From: an uncultured bacterium
GTDB lineage: Bacteria; Actinomycetota; UBA4738; HRBIN12
Assembly: GCA_937881155.1 (NCBI GenBank)
Contig: CALGFI010000010.1
Coordinates: 1-13,864, forward strand
Length of the DNA stretch: 13,864 nucleotides
Reading direction: 5' to 3'
Of this stretch, positions 1 to 6,952 are shown piece by piece (the first letter of the stretch is position 1; every line of letters starts with the position of its first letter). Made by a program: the position numbers and the translations under genes. The notes under the pieces were generated by a model, which was not told the DNA's origin, searched no databases, and was given only the letters and a program-made list of their open reading frames with translations.

Positions 1-572
1 GTCGCCGTTGCTGGCGGCCGTCGCCCCGGCGCGGGGTGCGCGCCGGCGGCGACGGCCGCCACGTCCCGCGGAAGAACCCCACCACTTCGGCGAGCGATGG
101 AGCGCCGACGACCTCGATGCCATCGACCAGCGCCGCCTCGGCCGCGTTCATCTCGGGAACCACGACGCCACGCAGCCCGTCGGCCGCCGCGGCGATCGAC
201 ACGGAAAGCACGCCCGGTGTAGACACGAGCGTCCCCTTGAGCGAGAGCTCGCCGGCGAACCCCCACCGTCGCACGCCGTCGGCCGGCGCCTGTCCCGTCG
301 CCACGAGCACGCTCATGGCGACCGCAAGGTCGAGCCCGGGCCCGTCCTTACGGATGTTGCCCGGCGACAGGTTCACCACGACGCGGCGGAGCGGCCACTC
401 GAGCTTTGCGCTCTCGACCGCCGGACGGATGCGATCTCGCGCGTCCTGAACCGCCGCGCCGGGCAGTCCCGTCAACGTGAGCGACGGGAGACCGCGACCG
501 ACGTGCGCCTCGACGACGACCGGGCGCCCGCGAACGCCGAAGACGGCGACCCCCATGACGCGCCCGTACACG
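1..572 (-). CDS. comM: ComM/YifB family Mg-chelatase-like AAA+ ATPase, N-terminal part (3' end cut by window edge)
   Basis: The 190 visible residues form the Lon-protease-like fold that opens ComM/YifB proteins. The family signatures are GLPGAAVQDARDRI (35-48), NLSPGNIRKDGPGLDLAVA (67-85), GELSLKG (107-113) and VVVPEMNAAEAALV (136-149). The AAA+ Mg-chelatase domain with Walker motifs would follow beyond base 1; full family members are about 500 residues. In Gram-negative bacteria ComM is a hexameric helicase that promotes branch migration during natural transformation; its role in Actinobacteria is not established. I prefer the GTG at 572 because an in-frame TAG lies five codons before it; the ATG at 557 is the alternative. 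The gene lies 42 bases after yraN, as in M. tuberculosis, where dprA comes next. A possible -10 element lies at 582-587. Confidence 0.9.
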
Positions 573-581
573 GTCGCGCGA

Positions 582-587
582 CCCTAG
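582..587 (-). promoter_or_regulatory. candidate -10 element before comM
   Basis: On the minus strand this reads TAGGGT, which fits the actinobacterial TANNNT -10 pattern. It ends nine bases before the GTG at 572, so a transcript would begin about two bases before the start codon. No -35 was recognised. This is inference from pattern and spacing only. Confidence 0.25.
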
Positions 588-614
588 CGTCCGCCACCGA
601 CACACCGAGCCACG

Positions 615-977
615 TCAGAAGGCGTCTTCGAAGATCTCGACGTCGGGTCCGCGCGGCCCGAGCCATACGCTGGCCACGTCGAACCGCGTCAGCACCGCGT
701 GGGACCGGTACGACTGCAGGAACGCGTCCGCGAGCTGGCGGAGCTTCCGTCGCTTGGACCACGTGACAGCCTCGTACCCACCACCGAAAGCCATGCCGGT
801 CCGTGTCTTCACCTCGCAGAAGACCAGCGTGCCTCCCCGTTGCACCACGAGGTCGAGCTCACCGACCGCGCACCGCCAGTTGCGGGCGATCCTCCTGTAG
901 CCGCGGCGCTCATACACCCGCGCCGTGGCCTCCTCGCCATCGCGCGCGCGAGACAGTCGGCGATCCGTCGCGGGCAC
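615..977 (-). CDS. yraN: YraN family (UPF0102) nuclease-like protein
   Basis: The 120-residue protein has the UPF0102 layout: a predicted endonuclease-like fold with GELDLV (39-44), the E-x-K core EVKTR (55-59) and the following FGGGYEAV and K-rich helix (64-80). D42, E55 and K57 match the D...ExK arrangement of restriction-endonuclease-like folds. The biochemical function of the family is unresolved; a role in DNA processing is inferred from the fold and from its usual place beside comM and dprA. Length is typical. It starts with GTG and is separated from the DUF2469 gene by 78 bases, the longest intergenic gap in the window. A TAGCGT element sits six bases before the GTG, so it may be transcribed from its own promoter as a leaderless message. 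Confidence 0.9.
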   Translation of the reverse strand: MPATDRRLSRARDGEEATARVYERRGYRRIARNWRCAVGELDLVVQRGGTLVFCEVKTRTGMAFGGGYEAVTWSKRRKLRQLADAFLQSYRSHAVLTRFDVASVWLGPRGPDVEIFEDAF

Positions 978-983
978 GTCCGG

Positions 984-989
984 ACGCTA
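984..989 (-). promoter_or_regulatory. candidate -10 element before yraN (leaderless spacing)
   Basis: The minus strand reads TAGCGT followed by six bases and then the GTG of yraN at 977. TANNNT with this spacing would put the transcription start on the GTG itself. It lies in a 78-base gap with no Shine-Dalgarno close to the start. No -35 was recognised. Confidence 0.3.
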
Positions 990-1055
990 TCCCCCGATAC
1001 CGACATCCGCGTCGTCGGCGCGTCGAGGGGAGGAACGAAGGAGCGAACCCCCGAG

Positions 1056-1358
1056 CTACGGGGCGATCGTCGGATCGTCGTCGTGACGAAGTTCTTCCAC
1101 ATTCACGTCGCGGCGCGTCATCACGCGGACGCTCGTAACGAACCGCGCTGGCCGGAACATGTCCCACACCCACGCGTCGCCGAGGTTCACCTCCACCCAT
1201 CCGCCGTCGCGCGTTTGAAGGTCCACCTGGTTGGCGAGGTAGAAGCGGCGCTCCGTCTCGATGACGTAGCGGAACATGGGGACGACGTCGCGGTATTCGC
1301 GGTACAGCTCGAGCTCGCGTTGCTCCTCGAACCGCTCGATGTCGTCTTCTTCGTTCAC
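1056..1358 (-). CDS. DUF2469 family protein, actinobacterial conserved
   Basis: The 100-residue acidic protein matches DUF2469, a small family restricted to Actinobacteria and normally next to rnhB. Diagnostic stretches are YREYRDVV (19-26), ETERRFYLAN (34-43) and DAWVWDMFRPARFV (61-74), followed by the conserved DVNVEEL (84-90). No catalytic motif, signal peptide or membrane segment is seen, and its function is unknown. The GTG start overlaps the rnhB stop (GTGA), so the two are likely translationally coupled. An open frame continues upstream inside rnhB, but the family N-terminus begins at this GTG. The family's narrow distribution is one of the best taxonomic clues in the window. Confidence 0.93.
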   Translation of the reverse strand: MNEEDDIERFEEQRELELYREYRDVVPMFRYVIETERRFYLANQVDLQTRDGGWVEVNLGDAWVWDMFRPARFVTSVRVMTRRDVNVEELRHDDDPTIAP

Positions 1359-2122
1359 GGGCCCGCCTCCTCGATGACGACGATCTCGGCGTTCATGTCC
1401 TCGACGGTGACATCGCCGTTGGCTCGTTCGGGCGCCACGCCATCGGCTCGTCCGAGCGCTTCGTCGAGCGACCCCGGGTAGTAGCCGGTACGGAGTCCCT
1501 TGAACGAATGCCGGTGTATCGGCGAAGGGCCGTAGCGGAACAGCGCGTCGCGATGGCCCTTCGTCCCGTAGCCCCGGTTGTGGTCGAACCCATAGGCGGG
1601 GAACCGCCGGTGGTACCGATCCATCATCTGATCGCGCGACACCTTCGCCACGATCGAGGCCGCGGCGACCGATGCGGTCACCGCGTCGCCCTTCTTGATC
1701 GACAGGTTCGGCACGGGAAGCCGTCGAACCGGGAACCCGTCGGTCAAAACGTAATCGGGTTGAACGCTCAGCCTCGTGACGCACCGACGCAGGAGCCACA
1801 CGTTCGTGCGCTGGAGGCCGCGGTGATCGATCCGCTGCGGCATGCACTTGCACACCGACCACGCGATCGCATCTCGAACGATCCGTTCGTACGCATCTTC
1901 GCGCTGGGCCGCAGTGAGGAGCTTCGAATCGTTCACTCCCTCGAGGTCGAACCCATCCGGAAGGATCACGGCCGCCGCGAAGAGCGGTCCGGCCAGCGCA
2001 CCGCGACCCGCCTCGTCCACGCCGGCGATCAGACTGAACCCTTGCTCCCGAAGACCGCGCTCGAATCGCGCAAGATCGACCGCACCAGGCCCGGGCGTCC
2101 GCGCAACGTTCGCTTCGCTCAC
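1355..2122 (-). CDS. rnhB: ribonuclease HII
   Basis: RNase HII cleaves the RNA strand of RNA:DNA hybrids and nicks DNA 5' of single embedded ribonucleotides, starting ribonucleotide excision repair. The GVDEAGRGALAGPL block (34-47) supplies D36 and E37. D128 in VLTDGF and D146 in KKGDAVTASVAAASIVAKV complete the four-carboxylate metal site. The C-terminal YGFDHNRGYGTKGH and HRHSFKG segments are also typical. At 255 residues it carries about 28 extra residues before the fold and an acidic tail (226-255) beyond it. The GTG start lies 13 bases after lepB with a purine-rich GGGGGT upstream. The last codons overlap the DUF2469 start. Confidence 0.97.
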   Translation of the reverse strand: MSEANVARTPGPGAVDLARFERGLREQGFSLIAGVDEAGRGALAGPLFAAAVILPDGFDLEGVNDSKLLTAAQREDAYERIVRDAIAWSVCKCMPQRIDHRGLQRTNVWLLRRCVTRLSVQPDYVLTDGFPVRRLPVPNLSIKKGDAVTASVAAASIVAKVSRDQMMDRYHRRFPAYGFDHNRGYGTKGHRDALFRYGPSPIHRHSFKGLRTGYYPGSLDEALGRADGVAPERANGDVTVEDMNAEIVVIEEAGP

Positions 2123-2135
2123 CGCGCTACCCCCG

Positions 2136-2822
2136 CTAATGCACCCCTCCCGCCCTCGAGGGCGGCCAGATCACCACGAACGCACGCCCGATCACCTTGT
2201 CGACGGGGATGAACCCGAGGCTCCCGCGGGAGTCATTCGAGTGTCCCCGGTTGTCGCCCATCACGAACAGCGAGTCGCGAGGGATCTGAACGGGGCCGAA
2301 GTCGCTCATCGACACCCGCGCCTCCCGCCTGAGGTACGGCTCCTGGAGAGGACGACCGTCGATATACACGATGGTGTTTCGGATCTCCAGCGACTCGCCC
2401 GGAAGCCCGATCACCCGCTTGATGAAGTCCTCGTGCTCGGGCCGGGCGATCCCGATGCCCTCGGACAGCCAGTGCAGGAACCCGCCGATCACGCCGCGGT
2501 CGGGACCTCGCCCGTCCTGCGGATCGGAGAACACGATGACGTGCCCGCGTTCCGGCTCGTACAGGACCTTGTTGACCAGGACTCGATCGCCCGGTTTGAG
2601 GACCGGCTCCATCGAGCCGGACGGAATGAAGAACGCCTGGACGACGAGGGTCTTGAGCAGGATCGCCAGCGCGAAGGCAAGGACGATGAGGACGGGAAGC
2701 TCTCGCAGGAACGACAGAACGGCCTTGCCACCGGTTGGGCGCCCGCCCGGCGTCTTGTCCGGCGCCTCGCGGGTCTTCGTCGCTCCGGCCGGCCCGGCCG
2801 GGCCGATCGGCCGGTCCGTCAC
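2136..2822 (-). CDS. lepB: type I signal peptidase
   Basis: This membrane serine protease removes signal peptides from secreted proteins on the outer face of the cytoplasmic membrane. A proline- and glycine-rich cytosolic N-tail (1-35) leads to one transmembrane helix (about 42-64). Then comes the IPSGSMEPVL box with nucleophile S70, the PGDRVLVNK segment (77-85), the catalytic lysine K135 in IKRVIGLPGE, and the MGDNRGHSNDSR box (193-204). The length of 228 residues is within the usual range. The GTG start is three bases after the rplS stop, so expression is tied to rplS. The rplS-lepB-rnhB order is the usual actinobacterial one. Confidence 0.97.
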   Translation of the reverse strand: MTDRPIGPAGPAGATKTREAPDKTPGGRPTGGKAVLSFLRELPVLIVLAFALAILLKTLVVQAFFIPSGSMEPVLKPGDRVLVNKVLYEPERGHVIVFSDPQDGRGPDRGVIGGFLHWLSEGIGIARPEHEDFIKRVIGLPGESLEIRNTIVYIDGRPLQEPYLRREARVSMSDFGPVQIPRDSLFVMGDNRGHSNDSRGSLGFIPVDKVIGRAFVVIWPPSRAGGVH

Positions 2823-2825
2823 CTT

Positions 2826-3386
2826 CTAGCCCTGCTCCGCGCTCTCGCCGCTCTCGCCGCCTCCGGGTCCTGCAGCCGAGGGCTCGAGCTCCGCACCACC
2901 ATCGGCAACGTTCCCTGCCGCGACGGCGGCCTCATCGGCAGCCTCCTCAGAGACCTCGACCGAATCGGGCTCTCCGGAACCGTTGTCCGCTGCGGCGGCG
3001 CGACGCGCCTCGGCCGACGCGATCGCTGCCAGCTCCTCGTCGCCGAGCCGGCGCTCGCGGATCCGCGCCTTCTTCCCCCGACGCTCACGCAGGTAATAGA
3101 GCTTTGCGCGACGAACGCGACCGCGGGAGACCACTTCCAGCTTGCCGATCGACGGTGAGTGCAGCGGGAAGGTCCGCTCAACGCCGACGCCAAACGAGAT
3201 CTTGCGAACGGTGAACGTCTCGTGCAGTCCCGAGCCCTGGCGACGGATCACGACGCCCTGGAAGACCTGGATCCGCTCCCGACCGGCCTCCACGACGCGA
3301 ACGTGCACCTTGACGGTGTCACCCGGACGGAATTCGGGCTGGTCCGTGCGGAGATAGGCTCGGTCGACGAGATCGGTCTTGTTCAT
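2826..3386 (-). CDS. rplS: 50S ribosomal protein L19 with acidic C-terminal extension
   Basis: bL19 sits at the 30S-50S interface. Residues 1-114 are a normal L19: the FRPGDTVKVHVRVVEAGRER region (19-38), the FQGVVIRRQGSG segment (42-53), FTVRKISFGVGVERTFPLHS (58-77) and the basic RGRVRRAKLYYLRERRGKKARI (88-109). The protein then continues for about 72 residues of Ala, Glu, Asp, Gly and Ser with no lysine, giving 186 residues where about 115 is usual. The tail looks disordered and acidic. It starts with ATG 54 bases after trmD, with only a weak Shine-Dalgarno; a TACGAT element lies 12 bases before the start. The stop is followed after three bases by lepB. Confidence 0.97.
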   Translation of the reverse strand: MNKTDLVDRAYLRTDQPEFRPGDTVKVHVRVVEAGRERIQVFQGVVIRRQGSGLHETFTVRKISFGVGVERTFPLHSPSIGKLEVVSRGRVRRAKLYYLRERRGKKARIRERRLGDEELAAIASAEARRAAAADNGSGEPDSVEVSEEAADEAAVAAGNVADGGAELEPSAAGPGGGESGESAEQG

Positions 3387-3398
3387 GGCGGGAGTCTC

Positions 3399-3404
3399 AT
3401 CGTA
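3399..3404 (-). promoter_or_regulatory. possible -10 element before rplS
   Basis: The minus strand reads TACGAT, a TANNNT match twelve bases before the rplS ATG, inside the 54-base trmD-rplS gap. It would give a leader of about five bases. There is no recognisable -35, so this is a weak call. The alternative is that rplS is simply co-transcribed from rpsP-trmD. Confidence 0.2.
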
Positions 3405-3440
3405 ACAGGCACGTCCGAGGCTCCCGGCGAAGCGGTTCGC

Positions 3441-4115
3441 TCAGCGTTCGAGCAGGTCGGGGCGGTTGCGACGGGTTTTCTCGACCGCAGCCTCGCGGCG
3501 CCACCGCTCGACCGCGGCGTGGTCTCCCGAGAGCAGAACATCGGGCACGCGCATCCCTCTGAACTCCGCCGGGCGGGTGTAGTGCGGATGGTCGAGGAGC
3601 CCGTCCGCACCGAACGAGTCGCGCTCGTGCGATTCCTCCCGTCCGATGACGCCTGGAACGAGCCGGGTCACTGCCTCCAGCACGACGAGCACTGGGAGCT
3701 CTCCGCCTGAGAGCACGTAGTCGCCGATCGAGACCTCCTCGGCGCCGAGACCCTCCACGACGCGCTCATCGATCCCCTCGTACCGTCCGGCGATCAGGAC
3801 CAGCCACGGTTCCTTCGACAGCTCGCGGACGAGCTCCTGATCGAGACGCCGACCGGCCGGCGACATCACCAGCAGGCGCTTCGGTCCATCGCCGAGCGAC
3901 TCGAACGCGCGGAAGATGGGCTCCGGCTTCATCACCATTCCCGGGCCTCCGCCGTACGACTCGTCGTCCACCTGCCGATGCCGGTCCGTCGTGTGATCAC
4001 GGACGTCGTGCACCCGAACGTCGAGCGTGCCGGCGTCGATCGCCTTGCCGAGCAAGCTCTCGCGAAGCGGGCTGTCGAAGATCGACGGGAAGATCGTCAG
4101 GACGTCGACGCGCAC
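3441..4115 (-). CDS. trmD: tRNA (guanine-N1-)-methyltransferase TrmD
   Basis: TrmD methylates G37 of tRNAs that read codons beginning with C or G (and similar), using S-adenosylmethionine, and so prevents +1 frameshifting. The 224-residue protein begins VRVDVLTIFPSIF. It shows the SYGGGPGMVM loop (53-62), the SPAGRRLDQ segment (85-93), AGRYEGIDERV (109-119) and SIGDYVLSGGEL (129-140), which build the trefoil-knot SAM site of SPOUT enzymes. The DSFGADGLLDHPHYTRP box (166-182) holds the catalytic aspartate of the family. I chose the GTG at 4115, seven bases after the rimM stop; a GTG at 4151 would add 12 residues overlapping rimM that do not match the family. TrmD functions as a dimer. Confidence 0.97.
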   Translation of the reverse strand: MRVDVLTIFPSIFDSPLRESLLGKAIDAGTLDVRVHDVRDHTTDRHRQVDDESYGGGPGMVMKPEPIFRAFESLGDGPKRLLVMSPAGRRLDQELVRELSKEPWLVLIAGRYEGIDERVVEGLGAEEVSIGDYVLSGGELPVLVVLEAVTRLVPGVIGREESHERDSFGADGLLDHPHYTRPAEFRGMRVPDVLLSGDHAAVERWRREAAVEKTRRNRPDLLER

Positions 4116-4122
4116 GAACGCA

Positions 4123-4629
4123 TCATTCCACTGTGAGTCCGGCGATCTCACGGACGACGATGCGCTTGGCGCCGACGTCGACGGAGACGAGCACGTCGTT
4201 CAGCACGGGCACAAGCGTTTCGCGACCTCCGCCGTCGACCACCGACCAGACGTCGTTCGCGGCGGTGTGGATCACCTCGCGAACCGTGCCGAGCGCGCGA
4301 CCTCGGTCCGTCTCGACGGCGCATCCCTCGATCTGGTGATCCCACCACGATCCTTCGGGAAGAGAGGGAGACGACGATTCGGGAACGACGAGGAGCGCCC
4401 GCTGGAGTCTCTCCGCCTGCTCTCGGTCTCGAACCTCGCGGAACCGAACGAGCAGCCGGCCGCGATGCGGCCTCGACGACTCGACGGTCAGGGTTCGCCC
4501 GTCTTCGAGCCACAGCGTCGCGCCGAGGGCGAAACGATCTTCGACTTCCGACAGCACGAGAACCGCTACTTCGCCCTGGACCCCGTGGGCGCGAGCGACC
4601 CGGCCGACCGCGACGGTCGGCTCGTCCAT
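4123..4629 (-). CDS. rimM: 16S rRNA processing factor RimM
   Basis: RimM binds ribosomal protein S19 and assists maturation of the 30S head. The 168-residue protein has the two expected parts. The N-terminal RimM barrel includes VGRVARAHGVQGEVAV (8-23) and the DREQAERLQRALLVVP helix-strand (68-83). The C-terminal PRC-barrel begins at GSWWDHQIEG (93-102), with GTVREVIHTAANDVWSVV (114-131) and LVPVLNDVLVSVDV (139-152). Length is typical. The ATG lies nine bases after khpA with AGGGG seven bases upstream, part of it formed by the khpA stop. The rpsP-khpA-rimM-trmD order is conserved in Gram-positive bacteria and groups 30S assembly factors with S16. Confidence 0.96.
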   Translation of the reverse strand: MDEPTVAVGRVARAHGVQGEVAVLVLSEVEDRFALGATLWLEDGRTLTVESSRPHRGRLLVRFREVRDREQAERLQRALLVVPESSSPSLPEGSWWDHQIEGCAVETDRGRALGTVREVIHTAANDVWSVVDGGGRETLVPVLNDVLVSVDVGAKRIVVREIAGLTVE

Positions 4630-4638
4630 TGAGTGCCC

Positions 4639-4896
4639 CTAGTCCGCGATCTCGACGTGCGTGTGGCGAACGCCGGCCCGGAGACCCGCGGCCTTCACCA
4701 CGGTTCGCAGCGCACGAGCGGTTCGGCCGCCCCGGCCGATGACCTTCCCCATGTCGTCCTGGGCCACGCGGAGCGTGAGGAGAACACCACGATCGTCCGC
4801 GGTCTCCGTCACTTCGACCGAGTCCGGCTCGTCGACGATCTCGCGCGCGAGGTACTCGAGAAGATCCCTGAGACCGTCCGAAGGGGCTTCTGCCAC
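4639..4896 (-). CDS. khpA: KH-domain RNA-binding protein KhpA (YlqC family)
   Basis: This is a single KH domain of 85 residues, the usual size for KhpA. The RNA-contacting GXXG loop is GRGG at 54-57 within MGKVIGRGGRTARALRTVV (49-67), followed by the last helix and strand ending RHTHVEIAD. In streptococci and clostridia KhpA pairs with KhpB (Jag/EloR) and binds many small RNAs and mRNAs; whether a KhpB partner exists here cannot be seen. The acidic N-terminal helix (8-30) is typical. It starts with GTG four bases after the rpsP stop, with no strong Shine-Dalgarno, which suggests translation coupled to rpsP. Confidence 0.95.
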   Translation of the reverse strand: MAEAPSDGLRDLLEYLAREIVDEPDSVEVTETADDRGVLLTLRVAQDDMGKVIGRGGRTARALRTVVKAAGLRAGVRHTHVEIAD

Positions 4897-4900
4897 GGGG

Positions 4901-5212
4901 TCAGCTCGCCTTCGCGGCCGCCTTCGTCCCCTTCTCGGTGGTGCCCTCGCCCTTCGACCCGGCGAACTTCTCCCAGATGCCCGTCTTGGTCATGAGCACC
5001 TTGACCGTGTTCGACGGCTGTGCTCCGACGCGGAGCCAATGCAGGGCCCGTTCCTCGTCGATCTCGATGACCGAGGGATCGTCGAGCGGGTGATACCTGC
5101 CGATGTTCTCGATGAACCGGCCGTCGCGAGGACTTCGCTGGTCCGCGACGACGACGCGGTAGAAGGGCCGCTTGGTCTTCCCCATCCGCCGCAGCCTGAT
5201 CCGTACCGCCAT
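4901..5212 (-). CDS. rpsP: 30S ribosomal protein S16
   Basis: bS16 is an early-assembling small-subunit protein. Residues 1-83 hold the whole domain: MAVRIRLRRMGKTKRPFYR, VVADQRSPRDGRFIENIGRY (21-40), HPL and then ERALHWLRVGAQPSNTVKVL (54-73). A low-complexity Lys/Gly/Thr/Ala tail (86-103) follows; such tails are common in actinobacterial S16. The ATG has the clearest ribosome-binding site in the window, AGGAGA at 5217-5222, which overlaps the ffh stop codon. Ribosomes finishing ffh would therefore end on the site that starts rpsP. Confidence 0.98.
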   Translation of the reverse strand: MAVRIRLRRMGKTKRPFYRVVVADQRSPRDGRFIENIGRYHPLDDPSVIEIDEERALHWLRVGAQPSNTVKVLMTKTGIWEKFAGSKGEGTTEKGTKAAAKAS

Positions 5213-5216
5213 GCGT

Positions 5217-5222
5217 TCTCCT
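5217..5222 (-). promoter_or_regulatory. strong Shine-Dalgarno of rpsP, overlapping the ffh stop
   Basis: The minus strand reads TAGGAGA followed by ACGC and the rpsP ATG. The TAG is the ffh stop, so terminator codon and ribosome-binding site share bases. This is the only near-consensus Shine-Dalgarno I found; most other genes here have weak or no sites. Confidence 0.8.
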
Positions 5223-6561
5223 ATCCCAGGCCGGGGAGGTTCGGCATGCCCGGGATCCGGGGCATCCGCTTGCCGCCCAGCATCGACTTCATCATCTTGC
5301 GCGCCTGCTCGAACTCCTTGAGCAGGGCGTTCACCTCAGCGGTCGTGGTCCCCGACCCTCGAGCGATCCGGAGGCGCCGGGGCCCGCCGATCATAGCGGG
5401 ATCGCGTCGCTCCTCCCTGGTCATGGACCTGATGATCGCCTCGGCGCGCGCCATGTGGCCGTCGTCGACCTGGAGCTCCTTCAGCGCGTTCTTGCCGCCC
5501 GGAACGCCGGGGAGCATCGCCAGCAGATCTTGGAGCGGCCCGAGCTTGCGCACCTGTTCCATCTGCTCGAGAAAGTCCTCGAGCGTGAACGATGCGTCCA
5601 TCATCTTCTTGGCCGCCTCGGCCGCACGATCGGCGTCGAGGTTCTCCTGCGCCTTGTCGATCAGCGAGAGCACGTCGCCCATGCCCATGATGCGCGAGGC
5701 CATCCGGTCCGGATGGAACGGCTCGAGGTCCGCCGGACGTTCCCCCGTTCCGGCGAAGAACACCGGTCGCCCCGTGACGGCCGTGATCGACAGCGCGGCG
5801 CCGCCCCGGGCGTCGCCGTCGAGCTTCGTCAGGACGAATCCGGTCGTGTCGATCTCGCGCATGAAGGCCCGCGCCTGCACCACGGCGTCCTGTCCGGTCA
5901 TCGCGTCGCACGCCATCAGGACGTGGTGCGGTCTGATGGCGTCCTTCACGCGCCGCGCCTCGCGCATCATGTCCTCGTCGACGTGGAGGCGACCGGCCGT
6001 GTCGACGATCACGACGTCGAAGCCCTCGCGCTGCGCGTGCTTCAGCCCCGACTTCGCGACCTTGACGGCGTCCTTGCCTTCGGAGACGACCGGTACGTCG
6101 ATCTCCTGGCCGAGCGTCACGAGCTGGTCGATGGCAGCCGGGCGCCACAGGTCGGCGGCGACGAGGAGCGGACGCTTACCCTTCTCCTTGTACATGCGCC
6201 CGAGCTTCGCGCACGCGGTCGTCTTCCCCGAGCCCTGGACTCCGGCCATCATGATCACCGCGGGCTTCGCGCCCGGCAGCTGAAACGTTGCCTGCGTTCC
6301 GCCCATCGTCTCCTGGAGCTCGTCACGGACCACCTTGATCACCTGCTGCGCCGGCGTGAGGCTCTTCATCACTTCTTCGGATAGCGCGCGCGTTCGAACG
6401 CGTTGGAGCAGGTCGTCGGCGACCTCGACGGCGACGTCCGCATCGAGCAGCGCGGTGCGCATCTCGTCCAGAGCGCTATCCACCTGCTTCGGGTGGAGCT
6501 TCCCGCGCGTGCGGAGCTTCTTGAAGATGCCGTCGAGACGGCCGGTCAGGGCGTCGAACAT
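5221..6561 (-). CDS. ffh: signal recognition particle protein Ffh (SRP54)
   Basis: Ffh is the GTPase that, with the 4.5S RNA, binds signal sequences emerging from ribosomes and delivers them to FtsY at the membrane. The 446 residues contain the N four-helix bundle (1-88) and the G domain, with GVQGSGKTT (107-115), the ADLWRPAA box (136-143), DTAGR (187-191), the AMTGQ motif (220-224) and TKLDGD (245-250). The methionine-rich M domain (about 300-446) carries RIARGSGTTTAEVNALLKEF, the RNA-binding helix-turn-helix. Length is normal. It starts with ATG ten bases after the receiver gene, without a recognisable Shine-Dalgarno (CTCGTTCCG precedes it). It ends eight bases before rpsP. Confidence 0.98.
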   Translation of the reverse strand: MFDALTGRLDGIFKKLRTRGKLHPKQVDSALDEMRTALLDADVAVEVADDLLQRVRTRALSEEVMKSLTPAQQVIKVVRDELQETMGGTQATFQLPGAKPAVIMMAGVQGSGKTTACAKLGRMYKEKGKRPLLVAADLWRPAAIDQLVTLGQEIDVPVVSEGKDAVKVAKSGLKHAQREGFDVVIVDTAGRLHVDEDMMREARRVKDAIRPHHVLMACDAMTGQDAVVQARAFMREIDTTGFVLTKLDGDARGGAALSITAVTGRPVFFAGTGERPADLEPFHPDRMASRIMGMGDVLSLIDKAQENLDADRAAEAAKKMMDASFTLEDFLEQMEQVRKLGPLQDLLAMLPGVPGGKNALKELQVDDGHMARAEAIIRSMTREERRDPAMIGGPRRLRIARGSGTTTAEVNALLKEFEQARKMMKSMLGGKRMPRIPGMPNLPGLG

Positions 6562-6571
6562 CGGAACGAGA

Positions 6572-6952
6572 TTACGACGTCTCGAGAACGCGCTCGACCG
6601 TGTTCAGCAACGCCGTGGGCGAGAACGGCTTCGTGAAGTACTCGTCCGCGCCCAACGACAGGACGAACGCGCGACCCTCTTCACCCGTTGCCGTCACGAC
6701 GATGACGCGGACGTTTTTCGTGGCGGGGTCGTTCTTGAGCTCGGCGAGCACGTCGGCGCCGCTCGCGCCGGGGATGTTCAGGTCCAGGAACATCAGGTCG
6801 GGCGGCTGCGTCTTGGCCATCTCGAGCGCCCTCGCGCCGTCCGGCGCCTCGCGGATCTCGAACCCCTCGTGCTCGAGGATCAGGCGCATCGCTTCACGCA
6901 TCGTCGCGTGATCCTCGACGATCAGGATGTCCGCCTTGGTCGTCGTGCTCAT
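6572..6952 (-). CDS. stand-alone response-regulator receiver protein (CheY-like)
   Basis: The 126 residues make exactly one receiver domain and nothing else. The acidic pocket is E13 and D14 (LIVEDH), the phospho-acceptor is D57 (MFLDLNIPG), the switch threonine is T87 (VVTAT) and the conserved lysine is K108 (YFTKPFSP). All catalytic residues are present, so it should be phosphorylated by a histidine kinase, none of which is in the window. With no output domain it must act by protein contact or as a phosphorelay step. Its ATG overlaps the ftsY stop (ATGA), and ffh follows after ten bases, so it is made in step with the two SRP GTPases. Such a gene at this place is unusual to my knowledge; its target is unknown. 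Confidence 0.93.
   Translation of the reverse strand: MSTTTKADILIVEDHATMREAMRLILEHEGFEIREAPDGARALEMAKTQPPDLMFLDLNIPGASGADVLAELKNDPATKNVRVIVVTATGEEGRAFVLSLGADEYFTKPFSPTALLNTVERVLETS

Noticed and set aside
1359..1862. Upstream extension of the DUF2469 frame to 268 codons.
   Set aside because: The added residues lie inside rnhB in another frame. DUF2469 proteins are about 100 residues and begin where the GTG at 1358 places them.
4116..4151. An earlier GTG start for trmD at 4151.
   Set aside because: It would add 12 residues overlapping rimM. TrmD proteins begin directly with the M-R-[VI]-D-V-L-T-[IL]-F-P strand, given by the GTG at 4115.
4661..6283. A 540-codon plus-strand open frame opposite khpA, rpsP and ffh.
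   Set aside because: Antisense shadow of three unambiguous conserved genes, of Ser/Arg-rich biased composition with no domain.
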